Assembly: GCA_017544005.1 (NCBI GenBank)
Contig: JAFYEZ010000005.1
Span: 22,047 to 86,046 of the forward strand
Length of the DNA stretch: 64,000 nt
Direction of reading: 5' to 3'
Source: Bacteroidales bacterium
GTDB lineage: Bacteria > Bacteroidota > Bacteroidia > Bacteroidales > UBA932
Part shown: positions 1 to 8,084 of the stretch, one piece after another
Numbering within the stretch: the stretch's first letter is position 1
Layout: every line of letters begins with the position of its first letter
Notes under the pieces: generated by a model
The model's database searches: none
Seen by the model: only the letters and a program-made list of their open reading frames with translations
Told to the model about the DNA's origin: nothing
Position numbers and translations under genes: made by a program

Positions 1-35
1 AGGTAGCCTGCGCGATCAGTTCGCGGTCGGGAATG

Positions 36-2720
36 TTAGTGCGCTTCGAGCCAGTTTTTTCCATAGTCACATTCTGCCGTAAGCGGGATGGAGAGGCTGC
101 AGACCGACTCCATCTCGTGTTTGACGAGTTCCATCACCGGCTCCAGTTCCCCCGCGGCCACGTCGAGGATCAGCTCATCGTGGACCTGCAGAACCATCTT
201 GCTGCGCAAGCCCCGCTCCCGGAGTGCCCGGTAAACTCCGATCATCGCCTTTTTGATGATGTCGGCCGCCGTGCCCTGAATCGGGGCGTTGATGGCGTTG
301 CGCTCGGCCAGCGAGCGGACGGTCGGATTCTTGGAGGCCAGATCGGGCAGAAACCGCTTGCGGCCGAAGAGGGTCTCCACATACCCCTTTCCACGGGCCT
401 CCTCCACCACCCGGTCCATATAGGCCTTGACGGCCGGATAGTGGGTAAAGTATTGTTGGATAAAGTTCTTGGCCTCGCTGCGCGAAATCTCCATCCGCTG
501 GGCCAGGCCAAAGGCCGAGATCCCGTAAATGATGCCAAAATTGGCCACCTTGGCCTGCCGCCGCTGCTCGGGCGTCACCTCGGCGAGCGGCACACGGAAG
601 ATGCGCGAGGCGGTGTCGGCATGGATGTCCGCCTCGTGGTTGAAACCCTCGATCAGGGCGGGATCGCGGCTCAGCTCGGCCATCAGCCGCAGTTCGATCT
701 GCGAATAATCGGCCGAGACGATATAGCCGTCGGGCGAACCGGCTACGAAGGCCTTGCGGATTTCGCGGCCACGGGCCGTCCGGATCGGGATGTTCTGCAG
801 GTTGGGTTTGACGGAACTCAGCCGGCCGGTGGCGGTCAGTGCCTGGTTGAAGGTGGTATGGATCCGGCCGGTACGCGGGTTGATCAGCGCGGGAAGCGGA
901 TCCAGGTAGGTGGAAATCAGTTTCCGGAGAGCCCGGTATTCCAGCACCAGCCCCACGAAGGGATGGCGGTCTTTCAGTTCGGAGAGGGTCTCCTCATCAG
1001 TGGGATAATCCCCGCGGGCGCTCTTTTTGGCTTTGGGATCGAGCGCCAGTTTTTCAAAAATCACCTTGCCCACCTGCCGGGGCGAGGAGAGATTCAGCAG
1101 CGGATCTTCCGCCAGCGCACGCGCCTGCTCCTCGATCTGCGCCAGTTCGACACCCAGCGCGGCGGAATAATCGCGCAGCGGCTGCGGATCCACCCGCACG
1201 CCGGTATGCTCCATATCGGCGAGCACCTCGATCAGCGGCATTTCCACCTGGGCATAGAGGTCCCAGAGGTTCTGTTCCCGCAGTTCCTGGCGCAGCAGCG
1301 GAGTCAGCGCATAGAGCGCCACCGCCTCCCGGCCGGCGCGCGAAAGATCCTCCGCCGGAGCGTTCACGGGAGCGGCTACCGGGGCGGAGAAGAGATCGAG
1401 GGCCGGTTGGGCCGGAGCCTCTTCCACCGGGGCGGAAGCGGCCGGACCCGCATCGAGGTCGATATTCAGGTAGGAATCGCACAGAATCTCCAGTTTGTGC
1501 GGCCGCTCGGGATTGAGCAGGTAGTGCATCAGTTGCGCATCGTGCAGTTCGCCGTGCAGTTCGATGCTGTTCTCCAGAAAGAGGAGCAGCGAGCGCTTGA
1601 GGTCGAACCCGCTCTTGATGATCGTCTCATCCGCCATCAGGCGGCGGAATTCCAGGGAAGTCGCATCCAGCACGGCATACTGCTTGTCGCAGGCCACTAC
1701 GGCCCGGGGAGATTCGAAATCCACCGCAGCGCGCAGGACGGAAATCGCGCAGCGACCAGCGGCTCGTGCAGCGGAGAGCACCGCCTCCGGCGACTCCTCC
1801 CCACAATCCACCGGCGCTTTGGCAGGGGCCTCCTCGGCGGGAATCTCTCCTTCCGCGGCAGGAAGCAATCCCTTGAGGGAATTGAATTCAAAGTGGTTGA
1901 AGAGCTCCGCCACGGCGGCATTATACCCAGCCCGCAGACGCAGCGACGCTTCGTCATACTCGAGGCTGACATCCGTGCGGATGGTGGCCAGCGTCTTGCT
2001 CAGGCGGATATAGGGCTCCGCCGTGCGGAACGCCTCCTGCATGCGCGGCGTCAGTTCGGCGATGTGGGCGTAGATGTTCTCCACGGTGCCGTACTTCGAG
2101 ACCAGTTTCCGGGCGCCTACCTCTCCCACGCCGGGCACGCCCTTGATGTTGTCGGAGGCGTCGCCCCAGATGGTGAGAATGTCGATGATATGCTTGGGAT
2201 CCGAGATGCCGTAGGTCTCGCACAGGCGGGCCTTGTCGAAGACCTCGGCCTCACCGCCGCTTTTTCCGGGTTTGTACTGGTAGATATGGTCGTCGATAAT
2301 CTGCCCCAGGTCCTTGTCCGGGGTCACCATGTAAACGTCAAAGCCCCGCAACGCCTCTCGCGTTGCCACCGACCCGATTATGTCGTCCGCCTCGAATCCC
2401 GGCTTCATCAGCACGGGAATTTGCAGCGCTTCAAGGATCTGCTGCAGGGGCTCCAGAGAGGCATGTACCAGCTCGGGTGCGGCGGCGCGGTTGGCCTTGT
2501 AATCGGCACACAGCTCATGGCGGAAAGTCTTGGCGTGCGGATCGAACATCACGGCCAGGTGGGTGGGCTGTTCCCGGCGGATCAGCTCCAGGAGGAATTT
2601 CGTAAAACCGAACAGAATGGAGGTATCCTCCCCTTTCGAATTAATCATGGGCCGCCGCAGGAATGCATAATACATCCTGAAAATCAGCGCATGACCATCT
2701 ATGAGAAAAAGCCGGTTCAT
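36..2720 (-). CDS. polA: DNA polymerase I
   Basis: Family A DNA polymerase of 894 residues for gap filling in repair and Okazaki fragment processing. The N-terminal third is the 5'-3' flap exonuclease/PIN domain (residues 1 to about 270). The C-terminal 400 residues carry palm motifs A (DYSQIELR), B (RRQAKVANFGIIYG) and C (VHDELILD, about 846-853). The middle 3'-5' exonuclease domain is degenerate: the usual DxE of motif I is absent (the strand reads CAISVLRA), so proofreading is probably lost. An Ala/Pro/Glu-rich insertion sits between the exonuclease-like and polymerase parts. I start at the ATG at 2720 because homology begins MNRLFLIDGHALIFR and the -7 element lies just upstream; a longer frame to 2819 would cross the promoter and neighbouring terminator. 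Monocistronic as far as visible. Confidence 0.96.
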   Translation of the reverse strand: MNRLFLIDGHALIFRMYYAFLRRPMINSKGEDTSILFGFTKFLLELIRREQPTHLAVMFDPHAKTFRHELCADYKANRAAAPELVHASLEPLQQILEALQIPVLMKPGFEADDIIGSVATREALRGFDVYMVTPDKDLGQIIDDHIYQYKPGKSGGEAEVFDKARLCETYGISDPKHIIDILTIWGDASDNIKGVPGVGEVGARKLVSKYGTVENIYAHIAELTPRMQEAFRTAEPYIRLSKTLATIRTDVSLEYDEASLRLRAGYNAAVAELFNHFEFNSLKGLLPAAEGEIPAEEAPAKAPVDCGEESPEAVLSAARAAGRCAISVLRAAVDFESPRAVVACDKQYAVLDATSLEFRRLMADETIIKSGFDLKRSLLLFLENSIELHGELHDAQLMHYLLNPERPHKLEILCDSYLNIDLDAGPAASAPVEEAPAQPALDLFSAPVAAPVNAPAEDLSRAGREAVALYALTPLLRQELREQNLWDLYAQVEMPLIEVLADMEHTGVRVDPQPLRDYSAALGVELAQIEEQARALAEDPLLNLSSPRQVGKVIFEKLALDPKAKKSARGDYPTDEETLSELKDRHPFVGLVLEYRALRKLISTYLDPLPALINPRTGRIHTTFNQALTATGRLSSVKPNLQNIPIRTARGREIRKAFVAGSPDGYIVSADYSQIELRLMAELSRDPALIEGFNHEADIHADTASRIFRVPLAEVTPEQRRQAKVANFGIIYGISAFGLAQRMEISRSEAKNFIQQYFTHYPAVKAYMDRVVEEARGKGYVETLFGRKRFLPDLASKNPTVRSLAERNAINAPIQGTAADIIKKAMIGVYRALRERGLRSKMVLQVHDELILDVAAGELEPVMELVKHEMESVCSLSIPLTAECDYGKNWLEAH

Positions 2721-2738
2721 CGAGAGTCGTTTATCTTG

Positions 2739-2746
2739 CAAATATA
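2739..2746 (-). promoter_or_regulatory. -7 promoter element of polA
   Basis: The minus strand reads TATATTTG, matching the Bacteroidetes sigma-ABfr -7 consensus TAnnTTTG. It lies 18 bases upstream of the polA ATG. No clear -33 TTTG is visible. Confidence 0.7.
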
Positions 2747-2775
2747 ATGTTTTTCTGCAATAGAGCCGGTGTATA

Positions 2776-2811
2776 AAAAAGAAAGGCGCCGCCCGGAGGT
2801 GACGCCTTTTT
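2776..2811 (-). terminator. Rho-independent terminator of the small lipoprotein gene
   Basis: A GC-rich stem (AAAGGCG paired with CGCCTTT, with an imperfect inner stem) is flanked by T-runs on both strands. On the minus strand it lies 20 bases past the lipoprotein stop and ends in CTTTTTT, insulating polA from readthrough. Confidence 0.75.
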
Positions 2812-2830
2812 GTCATCAATGAGCGACGCT

Positions 2831-3229
2831 TTATTTGAGTGCCTTGAAGGTGTGTTTGTAAAGCGTGCGGCTCTTGCCGGTCTCGTAGGTGACGGTAATC
2901 TTCACCTCGTAGGAATCGCCGTTCTCATAATCGAGCTTGTTGCAGGTCTTTTCAGCCTCTGCGCAAGCTGCCGTTGCCAAATCGTCGTTGGTTGCATAGT
3001 CACCGTTGAGTTCGACGGTGCTGATGTTGACGAGGCTGGCGCCGTTGATTGCTTCCAGGTTGCCGACAAAAGCCGTCTGGATGGCAGCCTTGGTCAGGGT
3101 CTGTGCGTTGACCGTGTGAGGAAGTTCAAAAGAATAGGTTGCTTTACCTTCACCGCTGGGAGCTTTGGAGCAGGAAGCGAGGCCGAGACCCATGACGAGG
3201 GCTAGAGCCAATGCGATAAATTTTTTCAT
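2831..3229 (-). CDS. Small putative lipoprotein of unknown function
   Basis: A 132-residue protein with a textbook lipoprotein signal: MKK, a hydrophobic run of Leu/Ala/Val, then LASC with the lipidated Cys at about residue 20. The mature part is short, acidic, and alternates polar and hydrophobic residues like a small beta-rich domain (for example SYEVKITVTYETGKSRTLYK). It contains two further Cys near residues 89 and 96. I do not recognise a family. It has its own -7 promoter and a terminator, so it is an independent unit. Probably periplasmic or outer-membrane anchored. Confidence 0.8.
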   Translation of the reverse strand: MKKFIALALALVMGLGLASCSKAPSGEGKATYSFELPHTVNAQTLTKAAIQTAFVGNLEAINGASLVNISTVELNGDYATNDDLATAACAEAEKTCNKLDYENGDSYEVKITVTYETGKSRTLYKHTFKALK

Positions 3230-3274
3230 TTCAATTGTTAATTTAAAATGGGTTGAATGTCATTTTCCGGGGCG

Positions 3275-3282
3275 CAAAAATA
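3275..3282 (-). promoter_or_regulatory. -7 promoter element of small lipoprotein gene
   Basis: The minus strand reads TATTTTTG (TAnnTTTG), about 45 bases upstream of the ATG. The intervening leader is AT-rich. Confidence 0.65.
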
Positions 3283-3315
3283 CAAAAACCTTGCCAAGGT
3301 GGTTACGATTTGTAA

Positions 3316-4200
3316 CTATTTTTGCGGCTCCATGTGGATAATGATGTGGGAACCCTGGCCGAAGCGTGCTTCAAACAGCTGCTCGATGGCCGTTGCTTTT
3401 TCGTGTGTTTCCCGCAGCGGCATCGCGCCGTCCAGCCGGATGTGGACCTCAGCGGCGATATGGTTGCCGATGCGGCGCGTTCGCAGGTTGTGCGGATCGG
3501 AAACGCCCTCCACGGAGAGCACCAGATCCAGGATCTCCTGCTCCGTCTCTTTGGGCAGAGACTGCTCGGTGAGTTCTCCGATACTGGGGCCCAGCAGTTC
3601 CCAGGCCACCTTCACCAGCATCGCACCCACGACGATCGAGGCAATCGGATCCAGCACCGTCCAGCGGTCGCCCAGCAGCAGCGCACCGGTGATACCGATG
3701 GCAGCGGCCACGGACGAGAGGGCGTCCGAGCGGTGGTGCCAGGCATTGGCGACCAGCGCCTTGGACTGGAGTTTCTTCCCCTTGCGGGCCGTGTATTGAT
3801 AGAGAATCTCCTTGACGAGAATGGAGAGCAGCGCACACCAGAGAGCAATCTTTCCGGGCCGCGGAATCGCCTCTCCCTGCAGCCAGGAGGCCAGTTTCGT
3901 GGCGCCGCTGACAACGATTCCGATGGCAGCCGCAGCCAGGGCTAATCCGATAAACAGCGTAGCGACGGTTTCGAACTTGCCGTGGCCGTAATCGTGTGAA
4001 TCATCCTGAGGCTTGGCGCTGATGCCCACGAAGAGCAGCACCACCACGTCCGTCACAAAATCGGACAGCGAGTGCACCGCATCGGCGATCATCGCCCCCG
4101 ACCGCCCCGCCACGCCGGCGGCAAATTTGCAGGCGAGCAGCAGCAGATTCGCCACGCCCCCCACCACGGTCACCTGATAGATTTCTTTTTCCCGGGTCAT
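3316..4200 (-). CDS. Cation diffusion facilitator (CDF) metal efflux transporter
   Basis: A 294-residue inner-membrane antiporter of the CDF/ZnT family, expected to export Zn2+ or a related divalent metal in exchange for protons. About six transmembrane segments are visible in the first 215 residues. The two metal-site HxxxD motifs are intact: H43/D47 in TM2 (DAVHSLSDFVTD) and H155/D159 in TM5 (HHRSDALSS). A cytoplasmic C-terminal dimerisation domain of about 80 residues follows. I place the start at the ATG at 4200, because the longer frame begins at a TTG inside the promoter -7 element. The resulting mRNA would be almost leaderless. Substrate specificity cannot be read with certainty. Confidence 0.92.
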   Translation of the reverse strand: MTREKEIYQVTVVGGVANLLLLACKFAAGVAGRSGAMIADAVHSLSDFVTDVVVLLFVGISAKPQDDSHDYGHGKFETVATLFIGLALAAAAIGIVVSGATKLASWLQGEAIPRPGKIALWCALLSILVKEILYQYTARKGKKLQSKALVANAWHHRSDALSSVAAAIGITGALLLGDRWTVLDPIASIVVGAMLVKVAWELLGPSIGELTEQSLPKETEQEILDLVLSVEGVSDPHNLRTRRIGNHIAAEVHIRLDGAMPLRETHEKATAIEQLFEARFGQGSHIIIHMEPQK

Positions 4201-4207
4201 AACACCG

Positions 4208-4215
4208 CAAAAGTA
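4208..4215 (-). promoter_or_regulatory. -7 promoter element of the CDF transporter gene
   Basis: The minus strand reads TACTTTTG, only 7 bases before the ATG at 4200. The transcript start should fall within a few bases of the start codon. Confidence 0.7.
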
Positions 4216-4229
4216 CAAAAAAAACGCCT

Positions 4230-4380
4230 CGGCCGCATCAGCGGCCTAGCGACATACCAAGCGCCAGCAGACGCTAGCAGAGCGCGGGCAGGGTCAGCCT
4301 CGAATAAAACGGCCGCATCAGCGGCCTAGCGACATACCAAGCGCCAGCAGGCGCTAGCGGAGCGCGGGCAGTGTCAGCCT
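4230..4380. repeat. Tandem pair of 71-bp repeats with two hairpins each
   Basis: Copies at 4230-4300 and 4310-4380 differ at only three positions. Each contains GGCCGC-ATCA-GCGGCC and a second palindrome, AGCGCC-AGCA-GGCGCT; the first copy has one mismatch in the latter. The pair lies between the CDF gene and the 3' end of tRNA-Leu. No ORF is supported here. The function is unknown; it could be an intergenic repeat family or a structured RNA or DNA element. Confidence 0.85.
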
Positions 4381-4411
4381 TGAGGGATAGCAAGCGCGGA
4401 GCGAGGGGTCT

Positions 4412-4423
4412 GGGGGTACCCCC
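4412..4423. repeat. GGGGGTACCCCC palindrome downstream of tRNA-Leu
   Basis: A perfect 12-bp palindrome 13 bases beyond the tRNA 3' end. There is no T-tract, so a classical terminator is doubtful. Confidence 0.6.
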
Positions 4424-4436
4424 CAGTAAACATAGG

Positions 4437-4518
4437 TACGGGTGAAGGGACTCGAACCCTTACGCCTTTCGGCACCAGATCCTAAGTCTGGCTTGGCTAC
4501 CAATTACAACACACCCGC
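4437..4518 (-). tRNA. tRNA-Leu (anticodon TAG)
   Basis: An 82-base cloverleaf. Acceptor GCGGGTG pairs with CACCCGT (one G-U). The anticodon loop is CTTAGGA, giving TAG, which reads CUA/CUN leucine codons. A long class II variable arm (TGCCGAAAGGCGT region) and TTCGAGTCC T-loop are present. CCA is not encoded (the bases after A73 are CCT). Confidence 0.95.
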
Positions 4519-4530
4519 AAATAACGGCGA

Positions 4531-4538
4531 CAAAGGTA
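4531..4538 (-). promoter_or_regulatory. -7 promoter element of tRNA-Leu
   Basis: The minus strand reads TACCTTTG, 12 bases upstream of the mature tRNA 5' end. Confidence 0.65.
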
Positions 4539-4570
4539 ATGAAAAAAACACCACCCCGGCGCCGCATCGA

Positions 4571-5614
4571 TTAATGATACTTGTACCCTGCTGCGCGGAG
4601 CTGGTCCGTATTCTTGAACGGATGGCGCGGCTTGAGGTAACGCGCCAGGAACTGGTAGGTCTCGAAGCGGATATCCGTCGCTTCCCGGGTGTCGACGCGC
4701 TCGAAGTGGTGCGCACCGGGCATCGGCGGATAGATGGCATATTCGAAATCCTTGTTGGCCAGATGCAGGGCATCGATCATCCGCTTGACCTCGGTCCAGC
4801 TGACGTCGTCGTCGTTCATGCAGGTGGTGATGCGCAGCGGGCGGCAGAGCCGGTCGGCATAGGTTACCGGGGAACGGCGGGCATACTCGTCCGGTTTCTC
4901 CTCCGGCGTTGCGTTCACGTGGTAGGGCTGCGTGAAGTTCTTCAGGTAGTCCTTCTGCTGATAGGTCAGACGATAGGTAATGTCGCTCACCGGCACGCCG
5001 GCATAGGCGCAGGTATATTTCTCCGGATAGCGGAGGATATTGTGCAGCGAGATCATGCCGCCGTGGCTCCAGCCCAGCAGGCCGATTCGGGTCGAATCGA
5101 CCACATCGTAGCTGTCCACCATATAGTCGCGGAGCGCCAGCACATCCTCGTTCTCCAGTCCGCCGTAGTCGATCGCCTCATAGTGGCTCTTGCCGTAACC
5201 GGTGGAGCCGCGGTAGTCCGCGGAAGCCACGATATACCCCTGGGCCACCAGCTCCCGGAAGATATGGACGCTGCCGGTACTCATGTGCGCGTGGATGCCG
5301 CCATGCGAGAAGATGACGAGCGGATACTTCTTGTTCTGCTTCACCTCCTTGGGGAAGAAGATATAGGAATAGAACTTCAGCGGATTGTCGCTGAGCGTGT
5401 CCTTGAAGGTGCAGCCGGTGGTCTTCTGAACCGCCTTGGCTGGCCCGGTAATGCGGACGATGTCCACATAGGCGATATCGGACATCCGCTGGAAGAAGAG
5501 CTCCTCCTCGATCATCCGCGTCAGCGTCGTGTACTGGTGCTGGTCATTCTCCTGCGCCTGGGCGGAAACGCCTCCGATCAGGAGGGCAAGAATCAAAAAC
5601 AAGTACTTTTTCAT
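4571..5614 (-). CDS. Secreted alpha/beta hydrolase, prolyl-oligopeptidase (S9)-like
   Basis: A 347-residue protein with a signal peptide (MKKYLFLILALLIGGVSAQA), so periplasmic or exported. It has an alpha/beta hydrolase fold resembling the catalytic domain of S9 peptidases or dipeptidyl peptidases without the propeller. Visible elements are an oxyanion region FSHGG, the strand motif SADYRGSTGYG, the nucleophile elbow GWSHGG (Ser about 183), an acidic cluster NDDD near 267-270, and His in GAHHF near 302. Substrate is unknown; peptidase or esterase are both possible. The start is the ATG at 5614, four bases after the tpiA stop, so the gene is co-transcribed with tpiA. The longer frame overlaps tpiA and lacks the signal peptide at its N-terminus. 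Confidence 0.85.
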   Translation of the reverse strand: MKKYLFLILALLIGGVSAQAQENDQHQYTTLTRMIEEELFFQRMSDIAYVDIVRITGPAKAVQKTTGCTFKDTLSDNPLKFYSYIFFPKEVKQNKKYPLVIFSHGGIHAHMSTGSVHIFRELVAQGYIVASADYRGSTGYGKSHYEAIDYGGLENEDVLALRDYMVDSYDVVDSTRIGLLGWSHGGMISLHNILRYPEKYTCAYAGVPVSDITYRLTYQQKDYLKNFTQPYHVNATPEEKPDEYARRSPVTYADRLCRPLRITTCMNDDDVSWTEVKRMIDALHLANKDFEYAIYPPMPGAHHFERVDTREATDIRFETYQFLARYLKPRHPFKNTDQLRAAGYKYH

Positions 5615-5618
5615 ACGA

Positions 5619-6377
5619 TTACCCCCGTGCCTTGGCGATTGCCAGAAAATCATCGGCCTTGAGAGCGGCACCGCCGATCAAGCCACCGTCGATATCGGGG
5701 CAGGCAAAGAGTTCAGCGGCATTGGAGGGTTTGCAGCTGCCGCCGTAGAGGATGGTAGTCGCCTCGGCTTCTGCGATGCCGAAGCGGTCAGCGAGAAAGT
5801 GACGGATGAAGGCGTGAATCTCCTGGGCCTGCTCCGCCGTGGCAGTCACGCCGGTACCGATGGCCCAGACGGGCTCGTAGGCGACGATAATGCGTCGGAA
5901 CTCCTCCGGGGTCAGGTCGAAGAGGACATCCTGGATCTGGGTGCCCACCACGACGAAGTGCTCGCCGGCATTGCGCTGCTCGAGGTTCTCGCCCACGCAA
6001 TAGATGACATCCAACCCTTCCGCAAGGGCCAGACGAATCTTCTTGATGAGTTTATCAGCGGTTTCACCGTAGTACTGACGGCGCTCGGAGTGGCCGAGGA
6101 TCGTGTAGCGGCATCCGACACTGCGGAGCATCGCAGCGGAAACCTCGCCCGTGAAGGCGCCTTTGGGCTCATCGGCGCAGTTCTGGGCAGAGAGGGCGAT
6201 CGGAGAGCCCTTGAGGGCTTCGCCGACGGCAGAAAGGTGCGTGAAAGGCGGAGCGACAATCAGTTTGACACCCGCGGGAATCTCGGCTTTGCGGGTTGCG
6301 AGTTCTTGGGCGAGTGCCACACCTTCGGGCACCGTCGTATTCATTTTCCAGTTTCCGGCTACGATTTTCTTTCTCAT
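5619..6377 (-). CDS. tpiA: Triosephosphate isomerase
   Basis: A 252-residue glycolytic enzyme interconverting dihydroxyacetone phosphate and glyceraldehyde-3-phosphate in the cytoplasm. The N-terminal GNWKMN (substrate-binding Asn and Lys), the catalytic His in LGHSERR, the catalytic Glu in YEPVWAIGTG, and the phosphate-gripping GGSCK and GGAAL loops are all present in order, at full family length. It is first gene of a two-gene unit with the secreted hydrolase. The -7 element ends only 5 bases before the ATG, so the message is predicted to be essentially leaderless. Confidence 0.98.
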   Translation of the reverse strand: MRKKIVAGNWKMNTTVPEGVALAQELATRKAEIPAGVKLIVAPPFTHLSAVGEALKGSPIALSAQNCADEPKGAFTGEVSAAMLRSVGCRYTILGHSERRQYYGETADKLIKKIRLALAEGLDVIYCVGENLEQRNAGEHFVVVGTQIQDVLFDLTPEEFRRIIVAYEPVWAIGTGVTATAEQAQEIHAFIRHFLADRFGIAEAEATTILYGGSCKPSNAAELFACPDIDGGLIGGAALKADDFLAIAKARG

Positions 6378-6382
6378 GTTGG

Positions 6383-6390
6383 CAAATATA
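6383..6390 (-). promoter_or_regulatory. -7 promoter element of tpiA
   Basis: The minus strand reads TATATTTG, 5 bases before the ATG, implying a leader of about 0-2 bases. Confidence 0.7.
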
Positions 6391-6401
6391 TAAAGTAATT
6401 A

Positions 6402-8084
6402 TTAGAAAATCAAGGCAATGCCGCCGCCGAAGTTAAATCCGGGCTCGACATACATCGGGACGTACTGGTTGCGGCAGCCGAAGAGGTTGCCCAGCTTTCC
6501 GTAAACGGTCAGGTTGTGGTTCACCACATAATCCAGCGTGAGCCCCACGTTGTGGATCCACGGCGTGGACCAGGCGCCGAAGGTGCTGCCGCTGACCGAA
6601 CTGCGGAAGTCATAATCGAGGGAGCCGATCAGGCGCTCCCGCCAGTTGTAGCGGAAATAGAGCCGCCCGGTCGCCACCGGCAGCTGGGTGACGGGCGCTT
6701 CCCCTTCCAGGGCAAAATAGTGCCGCAGGCGGAGCTCGCCGCCCGTGGTCACGGTAGAGGATTTCCAAAAGGCGTCCAGGCCGCCCACCAGCGTGTTGGC
6801 ACTGACAAATCCCAGGCGAATCTCCGCCGGAGAACCGTCGGTGGGCACAACCGGCTCAAAGACGGGCGTGCAGCGCTGCATCACGAACGATCCCGAGAAG
6901 TTCATGGCAAAACGGCCCGAAATGACGCTCTCGAGGGCGAGGGTCGCCTCGAGCGGACGATTTCCCATCAGCATGGGCGTATTGGGGGTGAGCAGCGGTA
7001 CCCGGTCCGCCAGGTCACCATAATCGTTCAGATCGAAACCACCGCCGAGAATGGCATGAATCCAGAGTGCGCGCCGGCTGAGTTCGTAACGGGCGTCGAT
7101 ATCCGGAAAAACATTGCTCAGGGCATTGAGGTTGTTTCCGTCCGGCGCCTTGGCGGCATCTGATTTCTGGAGGCCGAACCGGTTGCCGAACTTGACGCCG
7201 AAACGTCCTTCGAAACGTTTGTTGGAGTACTCGTAGATGGGGGAAAACTCCACGACGGAAATCGAATAATCCTTGAATCCTGCATAATCGCTGAAGCGGA
7301 TGGCCATGTCGATGTAGATCCGGTGAATATCGAAGGTGGTTCCCACCCAGCCGTCGAGGCTGAATCCATTGATGTTCACTGCGAGCGGATCGGTCATCGC
7401 ACCGGTGAGCCAGGTGGAGCGGCCGCCGTCGTAGCGCAGGTTGAAGTCGTAGTAAATGTCTTTCTCGTTTGCCGTGGTGGAGCGCAGACCGGCTGAGAAG
7501 CCATAGCGCTGAAGTCCGCCCGCAGCCGTTGCTCCGGTGCCGGAAACCGTATAACGGCTGTCATATTTGTAGTTGAGCCCGAAACCGGCCTCCCCCGTCG
7601 CCCACACGATCTTCATGTGGGCTGCGGCATCATTGTCCGTATTCCGGAGTGAGAGGGGATCTCCCCCCAGCACATCCGGAACGCCGCCGAAGAAAGAGTT
7701 GTGATGGAGCGCCAGATCGAAGTACATTCCTTTTTTGGAGGCCTTCTGCAGGTGAATGTCCAAAAGAGGCGAGATGGGCATCTGCAGGCCGAGGCGGGCG
7801 TAGAAGAGCGGCAGCCGCACCGGATCCATCGGCTTGATGCGCAGCGCATCATAGGGGGTAAACTCGTAGAGGTTGCCGTAGGGCTTCTCGAAAATGGAAT
7901 AGTCCGTGGTATGGCCGAATCGCGACAGGGTATCGGGCACCTCGACGGGCAGTACCGGCTTATGGATTTCCCCGAGCCGGACATCATAGGAACGGCTCAC
8001 CTCCACCGTCGGGTCGAAACCCTGGGCAGGAAGCAGAACTGTAGAAATCAGGGCCGTCAGGACGGCTGTTATCACGCGTTTCAT
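6402..8084 (-). CDS. Putative outer-membrane beta-barrel protein
   Basis: A 560-residue protein with a signal peptide (MKRVITAVLTALISTVLLPAQ). A region of about 80 residues precedes a long stretch of alternating amphipathic strands rich in Tyr, Phe, Gly and Asp turns. It ends in a hydrophobic/aromatic C-terminus (GFNFGGGIALIF) typical of Bacteroidetes outer-membrane barrels. No TonB box or plug domain is recognisable, so I do not call it a TonB receptor. The ATG at 8084 overlaps the stop of the upstream TPR gene by 4 bases (ATGA), pointing to translational coupling and shared function. Specific role unknown. Confidence 0.72.
   Translation of the reverse strand: MKRVITAVLTALISTVLLPAQGFDPTVEVSRSYDVRLGEIHKPVLPVEVPDTLSRFGHTTDYSIFEKPYGNLYEFTPYDALRIKPMDPVRLPLFYARLGLQMPISPLLDIHLQKASKKGMYFDLALHHNSFFGGVPDVLGGDPLSLRNTDNDAAAHMKIVWATGEAGFGLNYKYDSRYTVSGTGATAAGGLQRYGFSAGLRSTTANEKDIYYDFNLRYDGGRSTWLTGAMTDPLAVNINGFSLDGWVGTTFDIHRIYIDMAIRFSDYAGFKDYSISVVEFSPIYEYSNKRFEGRFGVKFGNRFGLQKSDAAKAPDGNNLNALSNVFPDIDARYELSRRALWIHAILGGGFDLNDYGDLADRVPLLTPNTPMLMGNRPLEATLALESVISGRFAMNFSGSFVMQRCTPVFEPVVPTDGSPAEIRLGFVSANTLVGGLDAFWKSSTVTTGGELRLRHYFALEGEAPVTQLPVATGRLYFRYNWRERLIGSLDYDFRSSVSGSTFGAWSTPWIHNVGLTLDYVVNHNLTVYGKLGNLFGCRNQYVPMYVEPGFNFGGGIALIF

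Noticed and set aside
1-35. Possible start of another leftward gene at the window edge
   Set aside because: Only 35 bases are visible after the polA stop; not enough to support a call.
33-2747. 904-codon open frame antisense to polA
   Set aside because: Its translation is low in domain content and rich in Arg/Gly/His, a codon-bias shadow of the GC-rich polA gene on the other strand; no promoter or homology.
4230-4380. CRISPR array
   Set aside because: Only two long (71-bp) copies with a 9-base gap and no cas genes; this is a tandem repeat, not spacers.
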